Shown: piece by piece, positions 1 to 7,633 of the stretch
How the letters are laid out: every line of letters begins with the position of its first letter
Numbering within the stretch: the first letter of the stretch is position 1
Source of the DNA: Archangium violaceum
GTDB taxonomy: Bacteria; Myxococcota; Myxococcia; Myxococcales; Myxococcaceae
Length of the DNA: 64,000 nt
Reading direction: 5' to 3'
NCBI RefSeq assembly: GCF_016859125.1
Contig: NZ_CP069338.1
Location: forward strand, 2,940,501-3,004,500
The notes under the pieces: model-generated
What the model saw: only the letters and a program-made list of their open reading frames with translations
Databases searched by the model: none
What the model was told of the DNA's origin: nothing
Made by a program: the position numbers and the translations under genes

Positions 1-1066
1 TCAGCGCCTTCACCTCCGCGTCCGTCGCGCTGGGACCCAGGGGCAGCCAGTAGATGTCCGCCCGGCCCGAGGGCAGACCCGAAGCGGTGGTCTGGAACCA
101 CCGCGCCGCGTAGAGCTGGCCCTCGGACAGGTCCCCCGGCCGCTTCGCCACGAACATGTAGAAGCTGTCGTTGCTGCCGTCGTCGCTCAGGTAGACGGTC
201 TTTTCATCCGGCATCACATACGCGAGCTCGAGCGCGCGCCGGCCCGCCGCGTAGTGCTTCGTGACGGTGGTGGTGCCCGAGCCGTCGACCGCGACCTCGA
301 CCACGTAGCCATAGCGGTACGGGGAGAAGACCGCCTTCGCCTCGTCGATGGAGGCCGTGGCCGGATCCAGCCCCCAGTAGCGCAGCATGGAGCGCTCCGC
401 CGAGGTGAGGGCACTCACCGAGGCCGCGTTCTCATACACGCGCGCATCCGTCGGGTACTCCTCGCTGCTCAGGTTCGTGTTCCAGGGGGACACGCTGCCA
501 GCGCAGGGCGTCCAGTAGCCCTCCACTCCCGAGAAGTCGATGGGCCGGGTGTTGAGGACCGTGAGCTTGCCATTGGGCTCCTGGCGGAGCTCGGAGAGGT
601 ACATCGCCGCGGGCGTGGTCTCGAACTGGGTGAGCTCGAAGAGCTTGCCGCCCACTGGAAGGAGCGCCGAGAAGTCGTTGGACGGGGAGATGAATTCCGA
701 GCCGTCCGCGTTCTTCACCGGCTGGCCGTCCTTCTGGATCATCCGTCCGAAGATGTGCTCGCCGATGGGCTGGCCGGAGCGCAGCACGGTCTCGTACTGG
801 ATGGCGACCTCCTGGCCGTTCACGTTCGCCTTCGGGCTGGCGTAGACGGCCCGCTTCTCGTCCAGCGTGCGCGCGGCATTCACCGGCGTGAAGCTGAGTG
901 ACTTGCCACCGCCAACCGCCGGGCCCTGCGGACCCTGTGGGCCTTGTGGACCCTGGGCCCCAGGCGCTCCGTCTTCACCACTGCACGCGGAAAGCGCGAG
1001 CGCCGTCAGCGACGCCCACATCAAGCGCCCCGTGCGGCGCTTCCACCTCGAATGAACCAATCGCAT
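1..1066 (-). CDS. DUF839/PhoX-type phosphatase lipoprotein with collagen-like linker (3' end outside window)
   Basis: The visible 355 residues start with a basic stretch and a hydrophobic segment ending in a lipobox (LSAC, Cys28), so this should be a lipoprotein. Right after the Cys come six Gly-X-Y triplets (residues about 33-50, GAP/GAQ/GPQ), a collagen-like linker. The rest matches the DUF839/PhoX fold by eye: the stretch around 'YWTPCAGSVSPWNTNLSSEE' is typical of that family and is echoed in the second family member at 24686-25852. PhoX-type enzymes are calcium/iron alkaline phosphatases, but many DUF839 proteins are uncharacterised, so the activity is inferred. The ATG at 1066 has a GAGGGG ribosome site just upstream. 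The C-terminus is cut by the window edge. Confidence 0.75.
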   Translation of the reverse strand, partial: MRLVHSRWKRRTGRLMWASLTALALSACSGEDGAPGAQGPQGPQGPQGPAVGGGKSLSFTPVNAARTLDEKRAVYASPKANVNGQEVAIQYETVLRSGQPIGEHIFGRMIQKDGQPVKNADGSEFISPSNDFSALLPVGGKLFELTQFETTPAAMYLSELRQEPNGKLTVLNTRPIDFSGVEGYWTPCAGSVSPWNTNLSSEEYPTDARVYENAASVSALTSAERSMLRYWGLDPATASIDEAKAVFSPYRYGYVVEVAVDGSGTTTVTKHYAAGRRALELAYVMPDEKTVYLSDDGSNDSFYMFVAKRPGDLSEGQLYAARWFQTTASGLPSGRADIYWLPLGPSATDAEVKAL

Positions 1067-1336
1067 CCTGTCCCCTCGTCTTGAGATGCCCTCGGAGCCG
1101 CTGTCGCCAGGCCGGCTCCGAAGGCCCGCGGATGCTCCGGCGGCGGGTGACCTCTCCGCAAGAGGAGGCGTGACCTTCCCGTTACAAATGCATCCGCTCG
1201 CCCGGCTGCTCGCACTTGGAGTTCAGTCGCCCCATCCGTGCGGCTGTCCCATGACGCGGGGCGCAATCCATTGTAGCTCCCAGTTCCTTCCCCAGCCGGT
1301 GAGTGACACGCGCACCGGAGGGATCAGACAGGCGCC

Positions 1337-1510
1337 ATGAGCACGCCCGCCCCCGAGTTGGAGCTCCGCCCCTCGCACGTCATCACCGCTCGCCGCGGCA
1401 TCTCGCCGGTCATCCGCCACACCCCGCTCGAGCCCAACGCCACCCTCCCGAAGCTCGCGGGCGCCCCCGTGCTGCTCGAGCTGGAGAACCTCCAGGTCAC
1501 CGGCCGTAGC
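1337..1510 (+). pseudogene. N-terminal remnant of a threonine ammonia-lyase / threonine dehydratase
   Basis: From the ATG at 1337 about 55 residues read like the start of a fold-type II PLP threonine ammonia-lyase (ITARRGISPVIRHTPL..., then ...LELENLQVTG). In the family this is followed at once by S-F-K-x-R-G-A, where the Lys binds PLP. Here the family match stops after 'VTG' (about 1503), and the frame runs into low-complexity Gly/Cys sequence that is the antisense of the next gene's C-terminal Pro/Gln tail. The PLP lysine and over 80% of the enzyme are missing. I read it as a deletion remnant joined to the 3' end of the neighbour. The exact break point is uncertain by about 10 bases. A short expressed protein cannot be excluded but has no likely activity. 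Confidence 0.6.
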
Positions 1511-1512
1511 GG

Positions 1513-2346
1513 CTACGGCTGCGGTGGCTGGGGCTGCGGCTCCGCCTGGGGCGGCGGCTGCGGTTGCGGCTGCGCCCGGCGGTACTCCTCGTAGCCCTTG
1601 GAGTAGGTGCCGCCGAAGAGCTTGTCCAGGTAGGAGAAGAAACCGGCGTAGTTGCCGAAGAAACGCCGGTGGTGGAAGTCGTGGTAGACGGGCCCCTTGT
1701 AGAAGGGAACGAGCAGCGCCGGGTTCCACGGCACGTCGTAGCCCGAGTGCCCATCGGCCGCCTCGAGCTGCCGGAACACAATCCACGCCCACAGCGTCAC
1801 CACGTGCGCCCCCACCAGCGCGGGCCCCATCATCACCAGCGTCGAGGTCAGCATGAACTCGACCGCGTGCATGTAATTGCCGGTGAGCGCGAAGGGCGTG
1901 GTGATGCGGTGGTGCACCGAGTGGATGTGTTTGTAGAGCCAGCGCGTGTGCAGCGCCCGGTGCATCCAGTAATAGAGGAAATCGTCCAGGACGATGAAGA
2001 AGGCAATCTGCCCGACGATGACGTACCAGGGCGGCAGCTCGCCCGAGTGGATGCCCGACAGGCGCAGCAGCGGCCAGGAAACCAGCACGCTCATGAAGGA
2101 CACCAGGTTGTTGAAGGCGAACCGTTGCAGCGAGGGCACGAACCAGCGCCGCACCGGGAAGTCCCTGCCTTGTACCCGGTACTTCTTCAACGACTCGGGA
2201 TTCTTGTAGGCAACCCACGTCCAAGGCAGGGCGAACGCCAGGAACGCGGTGATGCTCAACAGCGTGGAGCAGACGGCGATGAAGAAGAAGCGCTCCTCCT
2301 GGTACATCGCCAGGATTGTGTGGAGCGTGGTGTTCGAGCCGTCCAT
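1513..2346 (-). CDS. Sterol desaturase / fatty acid hydroxylase superfamily protein
   Basis: A 277-residue integral membrane protein with the diiron histidine clusters of the fatty acid hydroxylase superfamily: HRALH (129-133), HSVHH (142-146), a later GHSGYD (199-204) and HDFHH (222-226). Hydrophobic segments lie near residues 20-45, 80-95, 108-125 and 165-190, placing the His boxes on the cytoplasmic side. Members hydroxylate or desaturate sterols, carotenoids or lipid chains; the substrate here cannot be read from sequence. The C-terminus ends in a Pro/Gln-rich tail (about 258-277) that is not part of the family core and lies at the junction with the truncated dehydratase remnant. It is transcribed alone, and no partner gene suggests a pathway. 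Confidence 0.85.
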   Translation of the reverse strand: MDGSNTTLHTILAMYQEERFFFIAVCSTLLSITAFLAFALPWTWVAYKNPESLKKYRVQGRDFPVRRWFVPSLQRFAFNNLVSFMSVLVSWPLLRLSGIHSGELPPWYVIVGQIAFFIVLDDFLYYWMHRALHTRWLYKHIHSVHHRITTPFALTGNYMHAVEFMLTSTLVMMGPALVGAHVVTLWAWIVFRQLEAADGHSGYDVPWNPALLVPFYKGPVYHDFHHRRFFGNYAGFFSYLDKLFGGTYSKGYEEYRRAQPQPQPPPQAEPQPQPPQP

Positions 2347-2483
2347 TCCGCCCTCCCGCGGTGACGCACACGGGAAGCGGGCAAACCAGACATGCCGTGA
2401 AGCCTCCCTGTCGAAGGCCCCAGCTTAGCGGGTGAACGGACGGTCGGCGAGACGGTGACTCCACCTCCCCTCGAAAAAAAGAC

Positions 2484-3356
2484 TCAACCGGCCGCGGAGC
2501 GCAGGGAGAAGCTCACCGGGATGACGAACTCGGCGGACTCCCGGGCAAGTTCAGGAGGCAGTGGGGAGAAGGGAGCGGCGGCCTTCACCATGCGCAGGGC
2601 CTCGGCATCCAGCACCCGGAAGCGAGAGGAGCCCTCCAGTCGAGGGGGCGCCGCCAGCGAGCCATCCCGGTTGATACGGACGCGGACCCGCGCGGTGCCC
2701 TCCATCCCGAGTCGCACCGCCTGCGCCGGGTAGCGCCGTTGCCGGGTGACGTGGCGAGAGAGCCACTCACGGTATGCCAGCAACTCCGAGTCCACCCCCG
2801 CCCCCGGCACGCCGCCTCCCGAGGAGAGGCCCACCCCGGAGGTACTCCCGCCTGGAGCGCCCTCGGAGGTCTCCGGCGAACCTCTCTCGGGCGTGCCCGC
2901 CTCGGACCCTCCCGGAGCCGCCAGGGCCGTGGCCTCTGGAGGTTCTCCGGCGGACGCGGCTCCCGGCTCCTCCACCCGGGCCTCGGTCGACGGTGGGGGC
3001 CGAGCCCGCTCCGCGCGGGAGGGCGTCGCGACCGTGCTCCTCCCGGGCGCCTTCTCCACCCGGCGCGACACACGCTCGGGCGGACGCACTGGCTCGAGGT
3101 CCTCCGGGGAGCGCCGCCCGGTCCCCTCGGCTCCGGCACTCCGCGCCGCCTCGCGCCAGACGAGCTCCACCTCGAGCGGCCCGCCCGCCCGGGAGCGCTC
3201 CGGCTCCGACGCATCGCGCCACAGGGCCGCCATGCCCAACACGTGCAACACCACCGAGGCCCCGAGGGCCAGGGAGACGCGAGACAGGGTGCCTCCAGGT
3301 CCGGCCCCTCGCGAGGCGACCCGCTGCGTGGCTCTGTCCGTGGCTCCCGGCGTCAT
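2484..3356 (-). CDS. TonB family protein (energy transducer-like)
   Basis: A 290-residue protein with one N-terminal transmembrane helix (about 25-46), a long Pro/Glu/Ser/Ala-rich periplasmic linker (50-190) and a TonB C-terminal domain (about 196-286) containing the usual 'RRYPAQA' start and 'GTARVRVRINRDGS' strand. TonB proteins couple the ExbB/ExbD proton-motive complex to outer-membrane receptors. No exbB, exbD or TonB-dependent receptor lies next to it, so its partners are elsewhere and it may be one of several paralogues. A start further inside is possible, but the helix needs at least the start near residue 20. Confidence 0.85.
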   Translation of the reverse strand: MTPGATDRATQRVASRGAGPGGTLSRVSLALGASVVLHVLGMAALWRDASEPERSRAGGPLEVELVWREAARSAGAEGTGRRSPEDLEPVRPPERVSRRVEKAPGRSTVATPSRAERARPPPSTEARVEEPGAASAGEPPEATALAAPGGSEAGTPERGSPETSEGAPGGSTSGVGLSSGGGVPGAGVDSELLAYREWLSRHVTRQRRYPAQAVRLGMEGTARVRVRINRDGSLAAPPRLEGSSRFRVLDAEALRMVKAAAPFSPLPPELARESAEFVIPVSFSLRSAAG

Positions 3357-3427
3357 CTCCCCGCAGCCTGTATGTCATGGCGCTCCGGCCAGCAACCGCC
3401 CCTGGAAGGAAGGGGGGCGGGCGGGCG

Positions 3428-4681
3428 TCAGAGGTACTTGCCGAAGAGCACCGTCACCCGCTCCGACAGCCGCTTGAAGAGGCCGCGCCGGCGCCACGAG
3501 TCCCAGCGAATCTCCACCGAGTGGCGCATGTCCTCCTCGAAGTCCTTGGCGAGCTGCGACGCCAGCGTCGCATCGTCCACCACCAGCGAGCCCTCCTCGG
3601 CGCTGAACGCCAGCGGGTCCAGGTTCGTCGAGCCCACCATCGACAGCCGGTCATCCACCAGCAGCGTCTTGGAGTGCATCATCGACACCTCGTACTCCCA
3701 GATGCGCACCCCGTTCTCCAGCAGCCGCGCGTAGGTGGCCCGCTGCCCCTCGTGCACCGGAGGGATGTCGTGGTGGCGCCCGGGCGTGAGCACCCGCACG
3801 TCCACCCCGGCCTTCGCCTTGGCGATGAGCATGTCCTGGATGGCGCCGGTGGGGATGAAGTACGAGTTGGCGATCCACAGCCGCTCCTTCGCCGAGGCGA
3901 TGGCGAGCAGCGTCATGCGCTCGGCGTTGGTGAGCACGGGCGCGGCCGTGTGGGTGACGAAGCCGGCGCGGGCCTCGCCCGAGGCGGGGATGGGGTCCGG
4001 GAAGGCGTCGTCCGGGAGCATGCCACCTCCGGCCTCCTGCCAGTTCTGCGCGAACGCGAGCTGGATGCCGCGCACCGCCGGCCCCTGCACCCAGATGTTG
4101 GCGTCGCGCCACTCGCCCGGCTTCTTCCCGTTGCCCTCCCAGCTCTTCCAGATGCCCCAGCCGCCGGTGAGCCCGGACACGCCATCCCGCACGGCGAGCT
4201 TGCGGTGCAGCCGCGACTGGAGGCGCTTGAGGTTGAAGGTGGCGATGGTGCCCCGTATCGGGCGGAACACGCGCACCTCGCAGCCAGCCGCCACGAGCTG
4301 GGGCCCCACATCCGCCTGGAAGCGCATGCTGCCCAGCGGGTCCACCAGGATGCGGCAGGCCACTCCGGGGTGACGCTCGCGCAGCGCCTTGATGAGCCGG
4401 TCCGACGGGTCTCCCGCGCGCCAGATGTAGACGAGGATGTGGATGCTGGAGCGGGCGGCGCGAATCTCCTGCTCGAGGATGTCGAAGACGTGGCCGTTGT
4501 GGACGAGCTGCACCTGGTTGCCCGGCTCCAGCTCCACGCCCACCGTCTGGTACCAGGCGAGCGACAGGCCCTCGTGCGTGTCGGGCACATCGTCGTGGAT
4601 GCGCAGGGCGAGCCGATGGTTCGGCAGGGGACAGCCCGCCAGCAGAAGGGCGAGCACCAGCAGCGGCCAACAGGTCTTCAC
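3428..4681 (-). CDS. Phospholipase D / cardiolipin synthase-type lipoprotein
   Basis: A 417-residue protein starting at a GTG, with a lipoprotein signal (LLAGC, Cys17). It carries two PLD catalytic motifs: H159-x-K161 with D166, and H336-x-K338 with D343 followed by GSTNLDPLAF. Two HKD motifs are the mark of cardiolipin synthases and phospholipase D enzymes, which work through a phospho-histidine intermediate. Unlike ClsA it has no N-terminal membrane helices. The lipid anchor suggests it acts in the periplasm or at the outer membrane, so it may transfer phosphatidyl groups or degrade phospholipids outside the cytoplasm. The substrate is not known. Confidence 0.88.
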   Translation of the reverse strand: MKTCWPLLVLALLLAGCPLPNHRLALRIHDDVPDTHEGLSLAWYQTVGVELEPGNQVQLVHNGHVFDILEQEIRAARSSIHILVYIWRAGDPSDRLIKALRERHPGVACRILVDPLGSMRFQADVGPQLVAAGCEVRVFRPIRGTIATFNLKRLQSRLHRKLAVRDGVSGLTGGWGIWKSWEGNGKKPGEWRDANIWVQGPAVRGIQLAFAQNWQEAGGGMLPDDAFPDPIPASGEARAGFVTHTAAPVLTNAERMTLLAIASAKERLWIANSYFIPTGAIQDMLIAKAKAGVDVRVLTPGRHHDIPPVHEGQRATYARLLENGVRIWEYEVSMMHSKTLLVDDRLSMVGSTNLDPLAFSAEEGSLVVDDATLASQLAKDFEEDMRHSVEIRWDSWRRRGLFKRLSERVTVLFGKYL

Positions 4682-4856
4682 GCACGCAAGCTAGTCACGT
4701 CCCCGGAGACTGCCTTCCAGCACGCACACGCCGTCCACCTGTCGACACGGCGAACCGTTCTCTGTCCGCTGGAACAGGGCCATCGGGGTGCGCGGGTGGA
4801 CGAAACGGGAGGGCGACCCCATCCCTGCGCGACACACGGGTCCGTTCTCGAGAACC

Positions 4857-5648
4857 ATGCGCCTGCCTGTCCGCCTGTCCTTCCATCTGCTCTCCCTCGT
4901 GCTCCTGGGAGCCCTGCTCGTGTCGCCGCCAGCGTCCGGCCGGCCCCTCACGGACGTCCATGAGGGGCTCCTGGCGGCGCGGGCCCGGGGAATCCCCGTG
5001 GCGCTCTCCCTGCTTCCGGACCAGGGGGTCGAGTCCACCCCCATCCCCGTCGTGGAGTCCGATTCATCTGCCGACGCCCCCCGGCACGAGCCGCCCCCGC
5101 GGAACACGAGCGCGCTGCCTCCGCGGCTGGTGGAGGATGCACCCGTCACGGCCGGAGCCTGGGTGGCCTATGGCACGTTCGCGCTGGTGCCGCTCGGGGG
5201 GGTGTATGGCGCGAGCCGCCTGGAGGGAGAACGTTTGTGGGTGACGGCGGCGGAGACGGCGGCCGGGGGCCTCACGGGCTCGTTGGTGGGAGGGCTGCTG
5301 TTCCTGCAGCCAGCGGAGGCGGGCGGGCGCTGGTCGGAGCTGGACGTGGCGGCCTTCGGCGCGGGCATGGCGCTGACCCCTCCCCTCGCGGCGCTGGGCA
5401 CCTGGGGGCTCGGCGAGCTGGCCTTCAATGGCAGCCGGGACCGGGGACAGGCCTTCCTGGGCGCACTGGGCGGGGCGGCCGTGGGCACGCTGCTCGGCGT
5501 CGTCGCGCACGGGGTGCTGGAAGAAGTCGTGGGCAACCGGGGCACGCTCGCGTGGTTCCGGAAGACGATCGCCCTGGGCTTCATCGGCTCGGGTGCCACC
5601 GTGGGCTACCAGTGGGCGGGCGGCGGCCCGCGCGGTCGCTCTCGTTGA
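4857..5648 (+). CDS. Hypothetical exported or membrane protein
   Basis: A 263-residue protein that I do not recognise. It starts with a clear signal peptide (MRLPVRLSFHLLSLVLLGALL, cleavage probably after the Ala/Ser near residue 30). A Pro/Glu-rich stretch follows, then from about residue 95 several Gly/Ala-rich hydrophobic segments (FALVPLGGVYGASR; AAGGLTGSLVGGLLFL; AFLGALGGAAVGTLLGVVAH). These suggest Gly-zipper membrane insertion or a small helical bundle. An upstream in-frame start at 4788 would add 23 residues but bury the signal peptide, so 4857 is preferred. It is followed closely by the FKBP lipoprotein gene, possibly in one transcript. Confidence 0.6.
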   Translation: MRLPVRLSFHLLSLVLLGALLVSPPASGRPLTDVHEGLLAARARGIPVALSLLPDQGVESTPIPVVESDSSADAPRHEPPPRNTSALPPRLVEDAPVTAGAWVAYGTFALVPLGGVYGASRLEGERLWVTAAETAAGGLTGSLVGGLLFLQPAEAGGRWSELDVAAFGAGMALTPPLAALGTWGLGELAFNGSRDRGQAFLGALGGAAVGTLLGVVAHGVLEEVVGNRGTLAWFRKTIALGFIGSGATVGYQWAGGGPRGRSR

Positions 5649-5686
5649 AACGCCAGGACGCGCGCCTCCACTGGTAGGCTCGCGCC

Positions 5687-6148
5687 ATGAACCGTCTGCT
5701 CCTGATCTTCTCCGCCAGCCTGCTCCTCCTCACGTCCGCGTGCGGCGACACGGGAGACCCCACGAAGGTGAAGTACGCGGCCTCGCTGGGCGTGGACCTC
5801 GACGCCATGAACCGCAGCGCCTCCGGGCTCTACACGCAGGACCTCGTGGTGGGCACCGGCACCGAGGCCACCCAGGGCCGCATCGTCAATGTGCACTACA
5901 CCGGCTGGCTCCCGGATGGGTCCATGTTCGACACCAGCCGTGACACCCCCGAGAAGCCCATCTCGTTCACGCTTGGCAAGGGCGAGGTCATCGATGGCTG
6001 GGACGAGGGCGTCGCCGGCATGAAGGTGGGAGGCCAGCGCCGGCTCGTCATCCCCTCCGAGCTCGGGTACGGCGAGGCGGGCTACCCCGGCGTCATTCCC
6101 GGGAACTCGGTGCTCGTCTTCGACGTGGAGCTGATCAGCGTCCGCTGA
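5687..6148 (+). CDS. FKBP-type peptidyl-prolyl cis-trans isomerase lipoprotein
   Basis: A 153-residue protein with a lipobox (LTSAC, Cys19), a short spacer, and one FKBP domain at about 47-153. Typical residues are visible: VHYTGWLPDGSMFDTS, the VIDGWDEGVAGMKVGG turn, and the LGYGEAGYPGVIPGNSVLVF core ending in VELISVR. It should catalyse proline isomerisation during protein folding in the periplasm or at the outer membrane. The 2OG oxygenase gene starts 15 bases downstream, so the two are probably co-transcribed, though no functional link is obvious. Confidence 0.92.
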   Translation: MNRLLLIFSASLLLLTSACGDTGDPTKVKYAASLGVDLDAMNRSASGLYTQDLVVGTGTEATQGRIVNVHYTGWLPDGSMFDTSRDTPEKPISFTLGKGEVIDGWDEGVAGMKVGGQRRLVIPSELGYGEAGYPGVIPGNSVLVFDVELISVR

Positions 6149-6162
6149 GGCACGACACCGCC

Positions 6163-6870
6163 ATGACCGACTTCATCGAGGTCCACGACGGCGTCCTGTC
6201 GCCCGCGCTGTGCCAGGAAATCATCCAGCTCTTCGAGAAGAGCCCCCACAAGCACCGGGGCCAGACCGGGGGCGGCGTCGACCTGTCCAAGAAGGACAGC
6301 CATGACCTGCTGCTCAACGCCCACCCCGAGTACCAGGACCTGCTGCGCCGCCTGCTGGACCACGCCTTCCCGCCGCTCCGGAGCTACCTGCGCAAGTACC
6401 TGTACGCGATGATCGGCGCCGTCTCGCTCGCGATGAAGCACCCGACGACGGGCCAGGTGGTGACGCTCACGCGGGAGAACTTCGCGGAGATCGGCGACCC
6501 GAACCTCGACCAGCTCATCGGCATGCTCTACCGCTACGGCAACCTCCAGGTGCAGAAGTACCTGAAGGGCACGGGCGGCTATCCGCACTGGCACTCGGAG
6601 GTGTTCCCGAAGGACGCCAGCTGCGAGCCGCTGCACCGGGTGCTCGCGTTCCAGTTCTACCTGAACGACGTGAGCCAGGGCGGCGAGACCGAGTTCTTCT
6701 ACCAGGAGAAGAAGGTCCAATCGAAGGCCGGCCGCATGCTCATCTTCCCCGCCGGCTTCACCCACACCCATCGCGGCAACCGGCCGGAGTCCAACGACAA
6801 GTACATCATCACCTCGTGGGTGATGTTCCACCGCGCCGAGACGATGTACGGCGGACGCCCCGCTCCGTGA
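6163..6870 (+). CDS. 2-oxoglutarate/Fe(II)-dependent oxygenase (prolyl 4-hydroxylase-like)
   Basis: A 235-residue protein with the jelly-roll oxygenase signature. H144-x-E146 (in WHSEVF) and H203 (in THTHRG) form the likely iron triad, with Glu in place of the more common Asp. K213 is a candidate 2-oxoglutarate ligand. The 'AFQFYLNDVSQGGETEF' strand is typical of the prolyl-4-hydroxylase alpha-subunit family. It lacks a signal peptide, so it acts in the cytoplasm. Bacterial members hydroxylate proteins such as EF-Tu or small molecules; the substrate here is unknown. It follows the FKBP gene by 15 bases and converges with the DUF2378 gene 3 bases beyond its stop. Confidence 0.85.
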   Translation: MTDFIEVHDGVLSPALCQEIIQLFEKSPHKHRGQTGGGVDLSKKDSHDLLLNAHPEYQDLLRRLLDHAFPPLRSYLRKYLYAMIGAVSLAMKHPTTGQVVTLTRENFAEIGDPNLDQLIGMLYRYGNLQVQKYLKGTGGYPHWHSEVFPKDASCEPLHRVLAFQFYLNDVSQGGETEFFYQEKKVQSKAGRMLIFPAGFTHTHRGNRPESNDKYIITSWVMFHRAETMYGGRPAP

Positions 6871-6873
6871 GGC

Positions 6874-7431
6874 TCAGTCCTTGTTCTTCCAGGAGGCGCG
6901 CAGGGTCATCCCCTTCGCGTCCTTCTGGAGGATCTCCGCCTGGGGCTCCGCCGCGCCGCCGGCGCGCATGCCGGCGATCACCAGGCCCACGGTGAAGTGG
7001 CGCAGCACGTCATCCGTCTCGTTGAACCACAGGTCCATCGCCGTGGGCGAGACTTCCGTGACACGCACCTCCGAGTAGTTGTTGCCGGTCCGGAAGTTCT
7101 TCTGGGCGCGTTGCAGCATCCGCCGCGGTCCGAGGATGCGCAGCATGGAGAACATGGCGCCGCCGATCATCGAGTCCTGGTAGCCGTCGATCATCCGCTC
7201 GCCCAGCTTGCGCCAGGCCACTTCGCGGCGCTCATGGGGGAAGACGAATGGGGCGCTGAGCTCGATGCAGCGCGCCCACGTCTGCACCGGGTAGGCGGGC
7301 AGCAGCGGCTTGCCCAGGTCCACTCCCACCGTGAGCAGCTTCGCCTTCAGTTCGGCGGGGACCCCCTCCGGGAAGGCGCGCGACAGCATCCCCTGGAGTG
7401 AGTGGTTGAAGATGAGCGGTGTGTCCGACAT
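6874..7431 (-). CDS. DUF2378 family protein (TIGR02265, myxobacterial paralogous family)
   Basis: A 185-residue soluble protein that matches the DUF2378/TIGR02265 family, which is expanded in Myxococcus and relatives and nearly confined to them. Supporting stretches are FPEGVPAELKAKLLTVGVDL near the N-terminus, YPVQTW in the middle and RRMLQRAQKNFRTGNNYSEVRV. Its function is not established. It is transcribed alone, back-to-back with the malic enzyme gene and tail-to-tail with the oxygenase. There is no signal peptide or membrane segment. Confidence 0.85.
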   Translation of the reverse strand: MSDTPLIFNHSLQGMLSRAFPEGVPAELKAKLLTVGVDLGKPLLPAYPVQTWARCIELSAPFVFPHERREVAWRKLGERMIDGYQDSMIGGAMFSMLRILGPRRMLQRAQKNFRTGNNYSEVRVTEVSPTAMDLWFNETDDVLRHFTVGLVIAGMRAGGAAEPQAEILQKDAKGMTLRASWKNKD

Positions 7432-7633
7432 GCGCCGTCACCCTAGCGCGATGACCTGGGGAGTGGGAGGGAATCGTAGGGGTTCTTGACGCGATGCGCT
7501 GGCACGCGGCGTCGTGGGCCGAATGCATGGGAGACCCGAGCCCCCTCTTATGCCCGCCTGGTGGGAGGCCTTGTTGAGGGGACGGGCAAGCCGTTAAGGG
7601 AGCGCCCCCCCAAACGAAGACGAAGTTTCTCCC

